DNA of 64,000 nt, taken from assembly GCF_020687165.1 (NCBI RefSeq), contig NZ_JAJEQC010000002.1; one strand, given 5' to 3'. Origin of the DNA: Hominenteromicrobium mulieris. GTDB taxonomy: Bacteria; Bacillota; Clostridia; Oscillospirales; Acutalibacteraceae. Below the pieces are notes generated by a model. It had not been told where the DNA came from, did not search any database, and was given only the letters and a program-made list of their open reading frames with translations. Both the position numbers and the translations under genes were made by a program. How positions within the stretch are numbered: the first letter of the stretch is position 1; every line of letters starts with the position of its first letter. Positions 49,346 to 58,340 of the stretch are shown here, piece after piece.

Positions 49346-50290
49346 ATGGATGATATGCCGGTTTACCTGTTTACGGGCTTTCTCGAATCAGGCAAGACCT
49401 CTTTTATAGACGAAACGCTTGCGGATAAGCGTTTCAATAACGGGCAGCGTACCTTGCTGCTCGTCTGCGAGGAAGGCGAGGCGGAGTACGACGAGTCCCG
49501 CCCCTACATGAAGAACATCTATGTGGAAAACATTGAGGACGAAGACGAGCTGACGAGCGAAACGCTTGACATCCTCGCGAAAAAGCATCGCGCTTCCCGT
49601 GTGCTCATCGAGTACAACGGCATGTGGCAGCTAAAAACGCTGTACGACAACATGCCGGAAAACTGGGCGGTCTACCAGGAATTCATGTTCGCGGATGCGA
49701 CGACATTCCTCACTTATAACGCCAACATGCGCGGCCTTGTTGTGGATAAGCTCTCCGGCTGCGAGTTGGTCGTGTTCAACCGTTTCACGAAGGACATGGA
49801 CAAAATGGCGTTCCACAAGATTGTGCGCGGCATCAGCCGCCGTCCGGACATCGCCTACGAGTACACGAACGGCGACGTCGAATACGACGAGATCGAAGAT
49901 CCGCTGCCGTTTGACATCAACGCGCCGGTCGTAAAGATTGAAGACGGCGATTACGCGCTGTGGTACCGTGACCTTTCCGAAGATCCGAAGAAGTACGACG
50001 GCAAGGTCGTCGAGTATAAGGGTCTTGCGGCCGTGAACCCGCGCATGAAGCCGGGCATGTTCTTCTTCGGTCGCCAGCTGATGACCTGCTGCGTGGAGGA
50101 TATCCAGTTTGCGGGTCTGCTCACGCTGTGTGACGCGGACAAAATGCCGGAAAACGGGAAGTGGTATACCATGCGCCTTTCCGTTGCGTATAAGTGGCAC
50201 AAGCTCTACGGCCGCAAGGGTCCGGTTCTGACGCTTCAGAACATCGAGCCTGCCGAAGCGCCCGCGCAGCCCGTTGCGACGTTCTATTAA
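49346..50290 (+). CDS. CobW-type GTPase with TIGR03943-like C-terminal domain
   Basis: A 314-residue protein. The N-terminal ~180 residues are a CobW-like GTPase with P-loop GFLESGKTSF. The C-terminal part (about 210-300) has YKGLAAVNPRMKPGMFFFGRQLMTCCVEDIQFAGLL, which resembles the OB-like domain of the TIGR03943/DUF1980 family found with zinc-regulated permease partners. The CxCC motif of typical CobW proteins is not present in the GTPase part. The ATG at 49346 has AAAGGCGG upstream. It forms a pair with the His-rich GTPase and probably also handles metal. Confidence 0.72.
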   Translation: MDDMPVYLFTGFLESGKTSFIDETLADKRFNNGQRTLLLVCEEGEAEYDESRPYMKNIYVENIEDEDELTSETLDILAKKHRASRVLIEYNGMWQLKTLYDNMPENWAVYQEFMFADATTFLTYNANMRGLVVDKLSGCELVVFNRFTKDMDKMAFHKIVRGISRRPDIAYEYTNGDVEYDEIEDPLPFDINAPVVKIEDGDYALWYRDLSEDPKKYDGKVVEYKGLAAVNPRMKPGMFFFGRQLMTCCVEDIQFAGLLTLCDADKMPENGKWYTMRLSVAYKWHKLYGRKGPVLTLQNIEPAEAPAQPVATFY

Positions 50291-50301
50291 GCTTAAATTC
50301 A

Positions 50302-50341
50302 TTGCCCGTTGGCTTTTCAAAAGTCGGCGGGTAATTTTTTT
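50302..50341 (+). terminator. Terminator after the CobW-type pair
   Basis: TTGCCCG...CTTTT/AAAG...CGGGTAA hairpin followed by TTTTTT. Confidence 0.7.
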
Positions 50342-50384
50342 ATTTATTTTTCTGTATACGGTGTCGAAAGTGCGCGATTTATGG

Positions 50385-50390
50385 TATACT
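50385..50390 (+). promoter_or_regulatory. Extended -10 promoter of the RNA methyltransferase operon
   Basis: TGGTATACT gives an extended -10; no good -35 is visible at the right distance. Confidence 0.5.
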
Positions 50391-50412
50391 AAAAATTACT
50401 TAAATATATGAA

Positions 50413-51552
50413 ATGAAAATGGTGATAACTTTGCATACATATCAGCTTGTTTTGCCCTGCCTTTTGGGTGTTGAGGGCCTTGTAGCGGAGGAGCTCCGCG
50501 ATATGGGCGCGGAAAATGTCGCGCCGGAAAACGGACGTGTGCTGTGCGCAGGCTCCCCGGAGATGATTGCCCGCGCGAATATCCGCTCCCGCTTTGCGGA
50601 GCGTGTGCTCGTTCTGCTCGGTACATTTGAAGCGAAAAGTTTTGAAAGCCTGTTTCGCGGCGTGAAGGCCCTGCCGTGGACGGAGTGGATCGGCCGCGAC
50701 GACGCATTTCCGGTCAAGGGGCGGTGCTTATCGAGTCAGCTCATGAGCGTGCCGGACTGCCAGGCCATTATCAAAAAAGCCGTGGTGGAAAGCCTCAAGG
50801 AGGCGTATAAGCTGGAGCATTTCCCGGAGACGGGCGCGAACTACCAGATTCAGTTTTTAATTATGAAAGACAAGGTCAGCATTATGCTGGATACGAGCGG
50901 CGCGGGGCTGCACAAGCGCGGTTACCGCAAAAATTCCAACGAAGCGCCCATCAAAGAGACGCTTGCGGCGGTCATGGCAAAGCTTTCCCGTGTGCGTACG
51001 GACGGCACGCTCATCGACCCTTTCTGCGGTTCGGGTACGATTTTAATCGAGGGCGCCATGCTTGCCATGCACATTGCGCCCGGCCTGCGCCGCCACTTTG
51101 CGGCGGAAAAGTGGAAAGCCGTCCCCGGAAATATCTGGGACAACGAGCGCATTGCCGCAAAGGCACTTGAACGCCGCGATGAGGGCTTTTTGGCGTTCGG
51201 CTATGACATTGATCCAGAGGCCGTGCGCCTGACGCTTGAAAACGCGAAGAAAGCGGGCGTTGCGCAGTATATCTCCGCAGAAGTGCGCGACATCAAGGAT
51301 TTCAGCAACGACGGCCCGTTCGGCTGCGTCATCTGCAACCCGCCATACGGCGAGCGGCTTTTAGACGTGAAAACGGCGGAGGACATCTACAAAACGATGG
51401 GGCGCGTCTTCACGCCGAAGCGCGGCTGGAGCTATGCTGCCATCAGTCCGGACGAGCGGTTTGAGACATGCTTCGGCAAAAAAGCCGACCGCCGCCGCAA
51501 GCTCTACAACGGCATGATCCGCTGCCAGTATTACATGTATTTTAAGGCATAA
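50413..51552 (+). CDS. THUMP-domain RNA methyltransferase, RlmL/YpsC type
   Basis: A 379-residue SAM-dependent methyltransferase that probably makes m2G in 23S rRNA. An N-terminal ferredoxin-like/THUMP region (about 15-165) precedes the Rossmann fold with DPFCGSGTILIEGAMLA (about 205-221) and the catalytic NPPY in VICNPPYGERLLD. Length fits the single-domain RlmL relatives of Firmicutes. The start is uncertain: the ATG at 50413 has no clear ribosome site, while GGTGAT precedes a TTG at 50431. It opens a run with the lipid kinase and acetyltransferase genes. Confidence 0.88.
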   Translation: MKMVITLHTYQLVLPCLLGVEGLVAEELRDMGAENVAPENGRVLCAGSPEMIARANIRSRFAERVLVLLGTFEAKSFESLFRGVKALPWTEWIGRDDAFPVKGRCLSSQLMSVPDCQAIIKKAVVESLKEAYKLEHFPETGANYQIQFLIMKDKVSIMLDTSGAGLHKRGYRKNSNEAPIKETLAAVMAKLSRVRTDGTLIDPFCGSGTILIEGAMLAMHIAPGLRRHFAAEKWKAVPGNIWDNERIAAKALERRDEGFLAFGYDIDPEAVRLTLENAKKAGVAQYISAEVRDIKDFSNDGPFGCVICNPPYGERLLDVKTAEDIYKTMGRVFTPKRGWSYAAISPDERFETCFGKKADRRRKLYNGMIRCQYYMYFKA

Positions 51553-51576
51553 AAAATGCTTTAGGGGAGGGTACAT

Positions 51577-52527
51577 ATGCGGAATGTTTATATCATCAAC
51601 CCAAAAGCCGGCAAGCACGACCATACCGTGCAGTTTATGGAGCGCATCCGCGCCGTGCATGCCACGCACGAGGAAGAGCCGGAAATTTACCTCACACAGC
51701 GCGCGGGCCATGGCGAGGAGCTGGCAAGAGCGGCCGCCGAAAAGGACGATGCGGTGCGCATTTGGGCTGTCGGTGGCGACGGCACGGTGCTGGAGGTCGT
51801 GCGCGGTGCGGAGTTTCACAAAAACGCCGCCGTGGGCGTATACCCGTGCGGCAGCGGCAACGACTTCGTGCGCTCATTCGGCAAGCGCGAAGTGTTTTTG
51901 AACCCGGAAAATCAGCTGGCGGGCAAGACTGTGTCCATCGATATGATCCGCACGCAGCACGGCGATGCCGTGAACATCTGCTCTGTGGGTTTTGACGCCA
52001 AGGTGGCGGCGGAGATGAATTATTATAAGCACCTGCCGTTCGTTTCGGGCGAGCTTGCGTACACCATTTCGCTTGCAAAGTGCTTTTTGGGGCACCTTGC
52101 GGACAAAATGACCGTAATGTTTTACTATGCGGACGGCACAAAAGAGACCGTTACGGGCGAATTTCTGTTCACGCTTGCGGGCAACGGTCGCTGGTATGGC
52201 GGCGGGTACTGCGGCGCGCCGAACTCGGTGATAGACGACGGTCTGCTCGATTTTGTGCTGATCCGAAAGCCCGCCTATTCCCGCATTCCGGGCCTTGTGC
52301 CGAAGTATAAGCGCGGTGAGCATTTAAGCAACCCGGCGTTTTCCGACCTGCTCGTTTACCGCCGCGGCGTGAAGATCGAAATTCAAAGCGAAAATGAAGT
52401 CGTCAGCAATATGGATGGCTTGTGCATCAAGGTGAAAAGCGAGGAATACAACATTCTGCCGCACGCACTGAATTTCATTTTGCCGCGCGGCGCGGCATTG
52501 CCGAAGGAGCCGAAAAATGCACGGTGA
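51577..52527 (+). CDS. Diacylglycerol kinase-family lipid kinase
   Basis: A 316-residue YegS/DgkB-type kinase. It starts YIINPKAGKHDHTVQFM, has the nucleotide-binding GGDGTVLEVV (about 66-75) and GVYPCGSGNDFVRSFG, and ends with a beta-sandwich domain. It would phosphorylate diacylglycerol or a related lipid. AGGGGAGGG precedes the ATG. It overlaps the next gene by 11 bp. Confidence 0.9.
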   Translation: MRNVYIINPKAGKHDHTVQFMERIRAVHATHEEEPEIYLTQRAGHGEELARAAAEKDDAVRIWAVGGDGTVLEVVRGAEFHKNAAVGVYPCGSGNDFVRSFGKREVFLNPENQLAGKTVSIDMIRTQHGDAVNICSVGFDAKVAAEMNYYKHLPFVSGELAYTISLAKCFLGHLADKMTVMFYYADGTKETVTGEFLFTLAGNGRWYGGGYCGAPNSVIDDGLLDFVLIRKPAYSRIPGLVPKYKRGEHLSNPAFSDLLVYRRGVKIEIQSENEVVSNMDGLCIKVKSEEYNILPHALNFILPRGAALPKEPKNAR

Positions 52528-53098
52528 TACACTCGGAAAAGCGGAAATCTTAACGCCGCGCCTGCGCCTTAGACGCTTTTCCATGCAGGACATGAGCGGT
52601 TTTCTGCTGTTTGCCGCCGATGCGGATACCATGCTGCGGGCGGGCTCAAAGCCGGTTTCTACACCGGCGGAGGCGGAGAGTGAATTGAGGCGCGCCGCAG
52701 ACGATCCGTATGCCTTTGCCATCACCCTGCGCGAAACGGGCGAAGTGATGGGCAAGATCAAGTATCAGCGCGATTACTGCCGCTATAATACGGACAGTAT
52801 TTCGATTGGCTACGAGCTTTCGCGCCGCTACCGCCATAACGGCTACATGACGGAAGCGCTGCGCGCCATGGTGCAGAACGCGTTTGAAGTGATGAACGTC
52901 GAGGTCGTCGCCATCAGCCACTTTGTGGGCAACGAGCCGTCAAGAAAGGTCATCGAGCGCGCGGGATTCATCTTTGAGGGCGTTATGCCGTGCGGCTTTA
53001 AGCGGTTTGACGGCGAAATTTTTGACAATGTGTGTTACTCCATCCTGCGTTCGGAGTACGATACGGGGCTCATTTCGTCCGTGCGACGCATGCGGTAA
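52517..53098 (+). CDS. GNAT-family N-acetyltransferase, RimJ-like
   Basis: A 193-residue acetyltransferase of the Acetyltransf_3 type. Segments: LTPRLRLRRFSMQDMSGF at the start, IGYELSRRYRHNGYMTEAL for acetyl-CoA binding, and NEPSRKVIERAGFIFEG. The acceptor is unknown; ribosomal-protein N-termini are substrates in this group. Its start lies within the end of the lipid kinase gene. Confidence 0.88.
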   Translation: MHGDTLGKAEILTPRLRLRRFSMQDMSGFLLFAADADTMLRAGSKPVSTPAEAESELRRAADDPYAFAITLRETGEVMGKIKYQRDYCRYNTDSISIGYELSRRYRHNGYMTEALRAMVQNAFEVMNVEVVAISHFVGNEPSRKVIERAGFIFEGVMPCGFKRFDGEIFDNVCYSILRSEYDTGLISSVRRMR

Positions 53099-53163
53099 AG
53101 CTTACAAATCAATGTGCATGCCCATATTCCGTCAGAAAATTGTGGAAATACCGCTTTTTTCTA

Positions 53164-53192
53164 TTGCCAATGTACAAAAGCAGTGCTAAAAT
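53164..53192 (+). promoter_or_regulatory. Promoter of the rnf operon
   Basis: TTGCCA (53164-53169) and TAAAAT (53187-53192), 17-bp spacer. Confidence 0.65.
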
Positions 53193-53276
53193 TGAATAAA
53201 CTTAAAAACTGTGACTTTGTTGTGTCTTGCACCGGCAAAGTCTGTTTTTTAACGCGAAAGAAAGGAAGGAATAAAG

Positions 53277-54623
53277 ATGGAACAGTCTTTTCCGAAGCGC
53301 CCGTTCCGCACGCACGGCGGCGCGCATGTGCCGCACCACAAGAACACGGCGCATACCGAAACGCACGTGATGCCGCCGCCCGATGAGATCACGCTGCCCA
53401 TGACGCAGCACATCGGCGCACCGTGTGTGCCCTGTGTGAAAAAGGGCGACCACGTGTATGTCGGCACCAAGGTCGCGGACAGCGACGCATACGTTTCCGT
53501 GCCGATCCATTCCTCGGTTTCCGGCACCGTGAAGGAGATCAAAAAAGTCATTATGCCCGGCGGGCAGGCGGTGGACGCCGTCATCATCACGTCGGACGGG
53601 TTAATGGAGCACGACCCTGCGGTATGTCCCCCGCCGGAGATCAAAACGAAGCAGCAGTTGGCCGATGCGGCGCGTGCTTCGGGTCTCGTTGGTCTCGGCG
53701 GCGCAGGCTTTCCGGCGCACGTGAAATTAAACGTCCCCCCGGACAAAAAAATCGATACGCTCATCGTCAACGTTGCGGAGTGTGAGCCCTATATTACCTC
53801 CGACCACCGCGAGGCGCTCGAAAACGGCAAAAACGTGCTTGCCGGTATTTATAAGATTAAAGAGATTTTAGACGTGCACCGCGTCATCATCGCGATTGAA
53901 GACAATAAGCCCGACGCCATCGAAGCGCTGACGCGCATTGCGGATGACCCGAAAATGGACCCGAACGACGAAGTGCGCGTGTTAAAGCTGCATGCAAGCT
54001 ACCCGCAGGGCGCGGAAAAGGTGCTGGTGCAGGCGGCAACGGGCAGAAAAGTCCCGGCGGGCGGTCTGCCGGCAGACGTGGGTTGCCTTGTCATGAACAT
54101 CGGCTCCGTCTCGTTCCTTGCAAGCTACATGCGCACCGGCATGCCGCTGACGATGAAGCGCGTCACGGTGGACGGCAGCGCCGTGCAGAACCCGCAGAAT
54201 GTCATTGTGCCCATCGGCACAAAAATTCGCGAGGTCATGGAATTCTGCGGCGGTTATAAGGAAGAACCGCAGAAGCTCATCATGGGCGGCCCGATGATGG
54301 GCGTCGCTGTGACAACCGACGAGCTGCCGGTCTTAAAGCAGAATAACGGGTTACTCGCATTCGGCGCGGAAGAAGCGCGCCTTTTGGAGCCGACCGATTG
54401 CATCCGCTGCGGCCGCTGCGTTGCGGCATGTCCCATGAACCTTGTGCCCGCAAAGCTTGAAAAATATGCGGAGCGCAAGGATGTAGAAATGCTGAAAAAA
54501 CTCGACATCATGACGTGCATGGAATGCGGCTGCTGCGCATTCTCCTGCCCGGCGAAACGCCGCATCGTGCAGGCCATTCGCCTCGGCAAATACTATGTAA
54601 AGAAGGAGGCGGCTAAAAAGTGA
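53277..54623 (+). CDS. rnfC: Rnf complex subunit RnfC
   Basis: A 448-residue peripheral subunit that accepts electrons for NAD+ reduction in the ferredoxin:NAD+ oxidoreductase, an ion-pumping membrane complex. The N-terminal barrel and the nucleotide/flavin region (SGLVGLGGAGFPAHVKL, about 137-153) are followed by two 4Fe-4S motifs, CIRCGRCVAACP and CMECGCCAFSCP, near the C-terminus. GAAAGGAAGG precedes the ATG. It opens an operon in the order C-D-G-E-A-B and overlaps rnfD by 4 bp. Confidence 0.96.
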   Translation: MEQSFPKRPFRTHGGAHVPHHKNTAHTETHVMPPPDEITLPMTQHIGAPCVPCVKKGDHVYVGTKVADSDAYVSVPIHSSVSGTVKEIKKVIMPGGQAVDAVIITSDGLMEHDPAVCPPPEIKTKQQLADAARASGLVGLGGAGFPAHVKLNVPPDKKIDTLIVNVAECEPYITSDHREALENGKNVLAGIYKIKEILDVHRVIIAIEDNKPDAIEALTRIADDPKMDPNDEVRVLKLHASYPQGAEKVLVQAATGRKVPAGGLPADVGCLVMNIGSVSFLASYMRTGMPLTMKRVTVDGSAVQNPQNVIVPIGTKIREVMEFCGGYKEEPQKLIMGGPMMGVAVTTDELPVLKQNNGLLAFGAEEARLLEPTDCIRCGRCVAACPMNLVPAKLEKYAERKDVEMLKKLDIMTCMECGCCAFSCPAKRRIVQAIRLGKYYVKKEAAKK

Positions 54624-55576
54624 ACAAATTCATCGTTTCCTCCTCGCCGCACTTTCAGTCAAAAGACACCACCCAGACTTTGATGCTGGACGTCATTTTG
54701 GCGCTGACCCCGGCGATGATTGCGTCCGTCATCATTTTCGGCTTCCGCGCGGCGGTTATTATCCTGACGACGGTCGCGTCCTGCATTTTGAGCGAATACA
54801 TATCCCGCCGCGTCATGAAGCGCCGCCAGACGGTCGGTGACCTTTCCTGCGTTGTGACGGGCGTTTTACTCGCGATGAACCTGCCCGTTTCCATCAGCCC
54901 CATCATTGCGGCGTTCGGCGGCGTCATCGCCATTGTTGTCGTAAAGCAGATGTTCGGCGGCATCGGCCAGAACTTCGTGAACCCCGCGCTGACGGCGCGT
55001 ATCATTCTGATGAACTCGTTCCCGGCGAAAATGACCGCGTGGACGGCGCCGATGGACCACAGCTTCTCCGACGCCATGACGACCGCAACGCCGCTCGGCG
55101 TTCTCTCCGAGGGCACGGGTGCGGCGCTGCCGAGCTACCTCGATATGTTTCTCGGCAACACGGGCGGCTGTCTCGGCGAGACCTGTGCACTCGCACTCAT
55201 TCTCGGCGGCATTTACCTTGTTGCACGCCGCGTTATCAGCCCGGTTATCCCGGTCACGTACCTTGCAACGGCAGCGGTGCTTTCCGCACTGCTCGGCCGC
55301 GACCCGCTGATGGATATTCTTTCCGGCGGCCTCTTGCTCGGCGCGATTTTCATGGCGACCGATTACACCACAAGCCCCATCAACTTCAGCGCACGCGTGA
55401 TCTATGCCGTCGGCTGCGGCGTGCTGACGATTTTAATCCGCCAGTTCGCGTCTCTGCCGGAGGGCGTATCGTACTCCATTGTACTGATGAATATTTTAGT
55501 GCCGCTCATTGAGCGCGTTGCGAAGCCGCAGACGTTCGGCAAAATGAAGGCAAAGAAAGCGGGTGACGCAAAATGA
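54620..55576 (+). CDS. rnfD: Rnf complex subunit RnfD
   Basis: A 318-residue membrane subunit with about nine helices. It carries a covalently bound FMN, linked to Thr in the SxTxATPLG-like motif (DAMTTATPLGVLSEG, near residue 155). The start is GTG within GTGA, overlapping the rnfC stop. Family segments include VSSSPHFQSKDTTQTLMLDVILAL and QMFGGIGQNFVNPAL. Confidence 0.95.
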   Translation: MNKFIVSSSPHFQSKDTTQTLMLDVILALTPAMIASVIIFGFRAAVIILTTVASCILSEYISRRVMKRRQTVGDLSCVVTGVLLAMNLPVSISPIIAAFGGVIAIVVVKQMFGGIGQNFVNPALTARIILMNSFPAKMTAWTAPMDHSFSDAMTTATPLGVLSEGTGAALPSYLDMFLGNTGGCLGETCALALILGGIYLVARRVISPVIPVTYLATAAVLSALLGRDPLMDILSGGLLLGAIFMATDYTTSPINFSARVIYAVGCGVLTILIRQFASLPEGVSYSIVLMNILVPLIERVAKPQTFGKMKAKKAGDAK

Positions 55577-56121
55577 AGATCACCGCGAAAGATATTTTAA
55601 AACCGGCGCTCATTCTGTTTGTCATCTGCCTTGTCGTCACGGCGCTTCTGGCAGGCACAAATCTGCTGACGAAGGATAAAATTGCCGAGCAGTCCGCACT
55701 GGAAGCGGAGCAGTCGAGAAAAGTCGTTTTGAGCGACGCGGACAGCTTTGAAGAAGCGGACGGCTATTACATCGGCAAAGCGAATAACGAAACGGTTGGC
55801 TACGTTTTCCAGACGGAGGCGAAGGGCTACGGCGGTGCGGTGAAGGTCATGACCGGCATCAGCGCCGACGGGCAGATCACCGGCGTTGTCATTCTGGAGC
55901 ACAGCGAAACACCGGGTCTTGGCGCGAACGCGGAAAAGGCTTCCTTTACGGATCAGTTTAAGCAGACTGCGCCGGAAAAGGGCATCACGCTTGTGAAGAA
56001 TAAGGCGCCGTCGGACGGCGAGATCGAAGCCATGACCGGCGCGTCCATCACGAGCCGCGCGGTGACGAACGCCGTCAACGAAGCCATCACAAAGTACAAC
56101 ACGGTAAAGGAGGGCGCATAA
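55573..56121 (+). CDS. rnfG: Rnf complex subunit RnfG
   Basis: A 182-residue subunit with one N-terminal membrane helix and an extracytoplasmic FMN_bind domain. The covalent FMN attachment motif is MTGASITSRAV (near residue 156), and LEHSETPGLGANAE is the other conserved block. The ATG overlaps the rnfD stop (ATGA). It relays electrons within the Rnf complex. Confidence 0.95.
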   Translation: MKITAKDILKPALILFVICLVVTALLAGTNLLTKDKIAEQSALEAEQSRKVVLSDADSFEEADGYYIGKANNETVGYVFQTEAKGYGGAVKVMTGISADGQITGVVILEHSETPGLGANAEKASFTDQFKQTAPEKGITLVKNKAPSDGEIEAMTGASITSRAVTNAVNEAITKYNTVKEGA

Positions 56122-56122
56122 C

Positions 56123-56812
56123 ATGGCAAAAAGCCTCAAAGAAGAATTTACAAAAGGCATTATCAAAGAGAACCCCGTGCTGCGCCTGATGCTCGGCACC
56201 TGCGCGACGCTCGCCGTCACCACGGCGGCTTCGAACGCCATCGGCATGGGCCTTGCGACGACATTCGTACTCGTATGTTCCAACGCCGTTATTTCTCTTC
56301 TCAAAAAAATCATCCCGGATAAAGTCCGCATCCCGGCGTATATCACCATTGTTGCGGGTTTTGTTACCATTGTGCAGCTGCTCATCAAGGCCTACGTGCC
56401 GGCGCTTAACAAGTCGCTCGGCGTGTTCCTGCCGCTCATCGTTGTCAACTGCATCATTTTGGGTCGTGCGGAAATGTTCGCCAGCAAAAATCCCGTGCTG
56501 CCGAGCATCGTAGACGGTCTTGGAATGGGCGTGGGCTTCACCGCCGCGCTGCTCGCCATGGGCATCATCCGTGAATTGCTCGGCGCGGGTACCGTGTTCG
56601 GCATTCCGATCCTCTCAAATTTCATGGATCCCATCATCATTTTCCTGCTCCCGCCGGGCGGCTTCTTCGTGTTCGGTATTCTCATCGCCATTGCGGGCAA
56701 GCTTTCCGCGGAGGGCAAAGCGCCGGAGACCATGGGCTGCGCTGCATGCCCGTTGGCGGCTTCCTGCTCTAAGGTACAGGAAAAATGTGAAAAGGAGGGC
56801 GGCAAAGCATGA
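56123..56812 (+). CDS. rnfE: Rnf complex subunit RnfE
   Basis: A 229-residue membrane subunit with six helices, one of the paired RnfA/RnfE proteins. Segments: NPVLRLMLGTCATLAVT, NCIILGRAEMFASKNPVL (with a helix-embedded Cys that helps hold an Fe-S centre) and PPGGFFVFGILIA. A short Cys-containing tail (CAACPLAASC) follows. One base separates it from rnfG, and it overlaps rnfA by 4 bp. Confidence 0.95.
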   Translation: MAKSLKEEFTKGIIKENPVLRLMLGTCATLAVTTAASNAIGMGLATTFVLVCSNAVISLLKKIIPDKVRIPAYITIVAGFVTIVQLLIKAYVPALNKSLGVFLPLIVVNCIILGRAEMFASKNPVLPSIVDGLGMGVGFTAALLAMGIIRELLGAGTVFGIPILSNFMDPIIIFLLPPGGFFVFGILIAIAGKLSAEGKAPETMGCAACPLAASCSKVQEKCEKEGGKA

Positions 56813-57420
56813 GTCTTAAATTTTTAGTCGGCATTTTCCTTGCCGCAATCCTCACGGAGAACTATATTCTCAATAAGTTTCTCGGCATCTGTCCGTTCCT
56901 CGGCGTTTCCAAAAAGCTCAATACGGCGTTCGGCATGAGCTGCGCCGTAACGGTTGTCATGGTTATCGCGACGGCGGTCACATGGCCGGTGTATACGTAT
57001 GTACTTGTCCCGCTGAACCTCGATTATTTGCAGACCGTGGTGTTCATCCTCATCATCGCGGCGCTCGTGCAGCTTTTGGAGACTGTGATGCACAAGTATA
57101 TGCCGCCGCTGTATAACGCGCTCGGCATTTATCTGCCGCTCATCACGACGAACTGCGCCGTGCTGGGCGTGACGATGCTCGTGCTCGAAAAAGGCGCGGA
57201 AAACCCGAGCTTCGGCTATTTGGCATCGCTTGTCAACGCGTTCGGCGCGGGCATCGGTTTCATGGTTGCAATGGTCATTTTCGCCGGTGTGCGTGAGCGC
57301 CTCGAGCTGTGCGACGTGCCGAATTTCCTCAAAGGTTTGCCGATCACGCTGATCGCCGCGTCGCTTGTGGCGGTTTCGTTCCTCGGCTTTAACGGCATTA
57401 TAGACCGTCTGCTCGCCTGA
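56809..57420 (+). CDS. rnfA: Rnf complex subunit RnfA
   Basis: A 203-residue membrane subunit with six helices, homologous to RnfE in inverted topology. Conserved segments are ENYILNKFLGICPFLGVSKK and LPLITTNCAVLGVT, each with a Cys that ligates the intramembrane cluster. Length is usual. It is followed by rnfB after 22 bp with its own ribosome site. Confidence 0.96.
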   Translation: MSLKFLVGIFLAAILTENYILNKFLGICPFLGVSKKLNTAFGMSCAVTVVMVIATAVTWPVYTYVLVPLNLDYLQTVVFILIIAALVQLLETVMHKYMPPLYNALGIYLPLITTNCAVLGVTMLVLEKGAENPSFGYLASLVNAFGAGIGFMVAMVIFAGVRERLELCDVPNFLKGLPITLIAASLVAVSFLGFNGIIDRLLA

Positions 57421-57442
57421 GCAAAACGAAAGGGGTTTCTAT

Positions 57443-58237
57443 ATGGATAAAATTTTGATCCCGGTTCTGATCGTCGCGGGCATCGGTCTTCTGGCGGGTA
57501 TTATTCTGGCGGTCGCCTCCGCCATCATGGCCGTGCCGAAGGACGAGAAAGCGGAAGCGATTTTAGAGGTGCTTCCGGGCGCGAACTGCGGCGCGTGCGG
57601 TTTTTCCGGCTGCTCCGGCTATGCGGCGGCGCTCTCTAAGGGCGAAGCGCAGCCCGGGCTGTGTTCTCCCGGCGGCGAAGCGTGCGCCAAAGCGTGCGCA
57701 GAGCTGCTTGGCACGGGCGACGTTGCCGTCGAGAAAAAGACGGCGCTTGTCCACTGCATGGGCAACTATGACTGCACCAGCGACAAAATGCGCTACGACG
57801 GCATCGATAGCTGCGCCGCATCTACCCTGCTTGCCGGCGGTATCTCCAGCTGCCGCTACGGCTGCATGGGCATGGGCGACTGCGCCGCCGTGTGCGAATA
57901 CGGCGCAATCAACGTCTGCAACGGCATGGCGTCAATCGACCCCGCAAAGTGCCGCGGCTGCGCAAAATGCACCGCTGCATGTCCGAAGGGGCTCATCAGC
58001 TTTGTGCCGCTGAAAAAGCAGGCGGTCGTGCGCTGCTCCAACTGTGATAAGGGCGCAGAGACGATGAAGGTTTGCAAGGTAGGCTGTATCGGCTGCGGCA
58101 AGTGCATGAAGGCGTGCGAAGTGGGCGCCGTAAAGGTAACGAACTTCTGCGCGAAGGTCGATCCCGCAAAGTGCATCGGCTGCGGCAAATGTGCCGAGGT
58201 CTGCCCGAGGCACGTCATTACCATGCTGGACGCGTAA
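57443..58237 (+). CDS. rnfB: Rnf complex subunit RnfB
   Basis: A 264-residue subunit that takes electrons from reduced ferredoxin. One N-terminal membrane helix is followed by the proximal Fe-S domain (GANCGACGFSGCSGYA) and by several 4Fe-4S ferredoxin motifs (CRGCAKCTAACP, CIGCGKCMKACE, CIGCGKCAEVCP). GAAAGGGG precedes the ATG. It ends the operon; a terminator follows at once. Confidence 0.96.
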   Translation: MDKILIPVLIVAGIGLLAGIILAVASAIMAVPKDEKAEAILEVLPGANCGACGFSGCSGYAAALSKGEAQPGLCSPGGEACAKACAELLGTGDVAVEKKTALVHCMGNYDCTSDKMRYDGIDSCAASTLLAGGISSCRYGCMGMGDCAAVCEYGAINVCNGMASIDPAKCRGCAKCTAACPKGLISFVPLKKQAVVRCSNCDKGAETMKVCKVGCIGCGKCMKACEVGAVKVTNFCAKVDPAKCIGCGKCAEVCPRHVITMLDA

Positions 58238-58253
58238 TTTTTGAAACAAACAG

Positions 58254-58280
58254 AGCCTCGGCTGTACGCCGGGGCTTTTT
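58254..58280 (+). terminator. Terminator of the rnf operon
   Basis: AGCCTCGGC pairs with GCCGGGGCT (one G-U), then TTTT. Confidence 0.8.
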
Positions 58281-58305
58281 CGTTGTCAAAATTTGCAATC
58301 CGCTC

Positions 58306-58334
58306 TTTACAAACTTCTGAAAATCCGTTATACT
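58306..58334 (+). promoter_or_regulatory. Promoter of the hydrogenase-maturation operon
   Basis: TTTACA (58306-58311) and TATACT (58329-58334), 17-bp spacer; about 200 bp before the first gene. Confidence 0.75.
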
Positions 58335-58340
58335 ATACAA

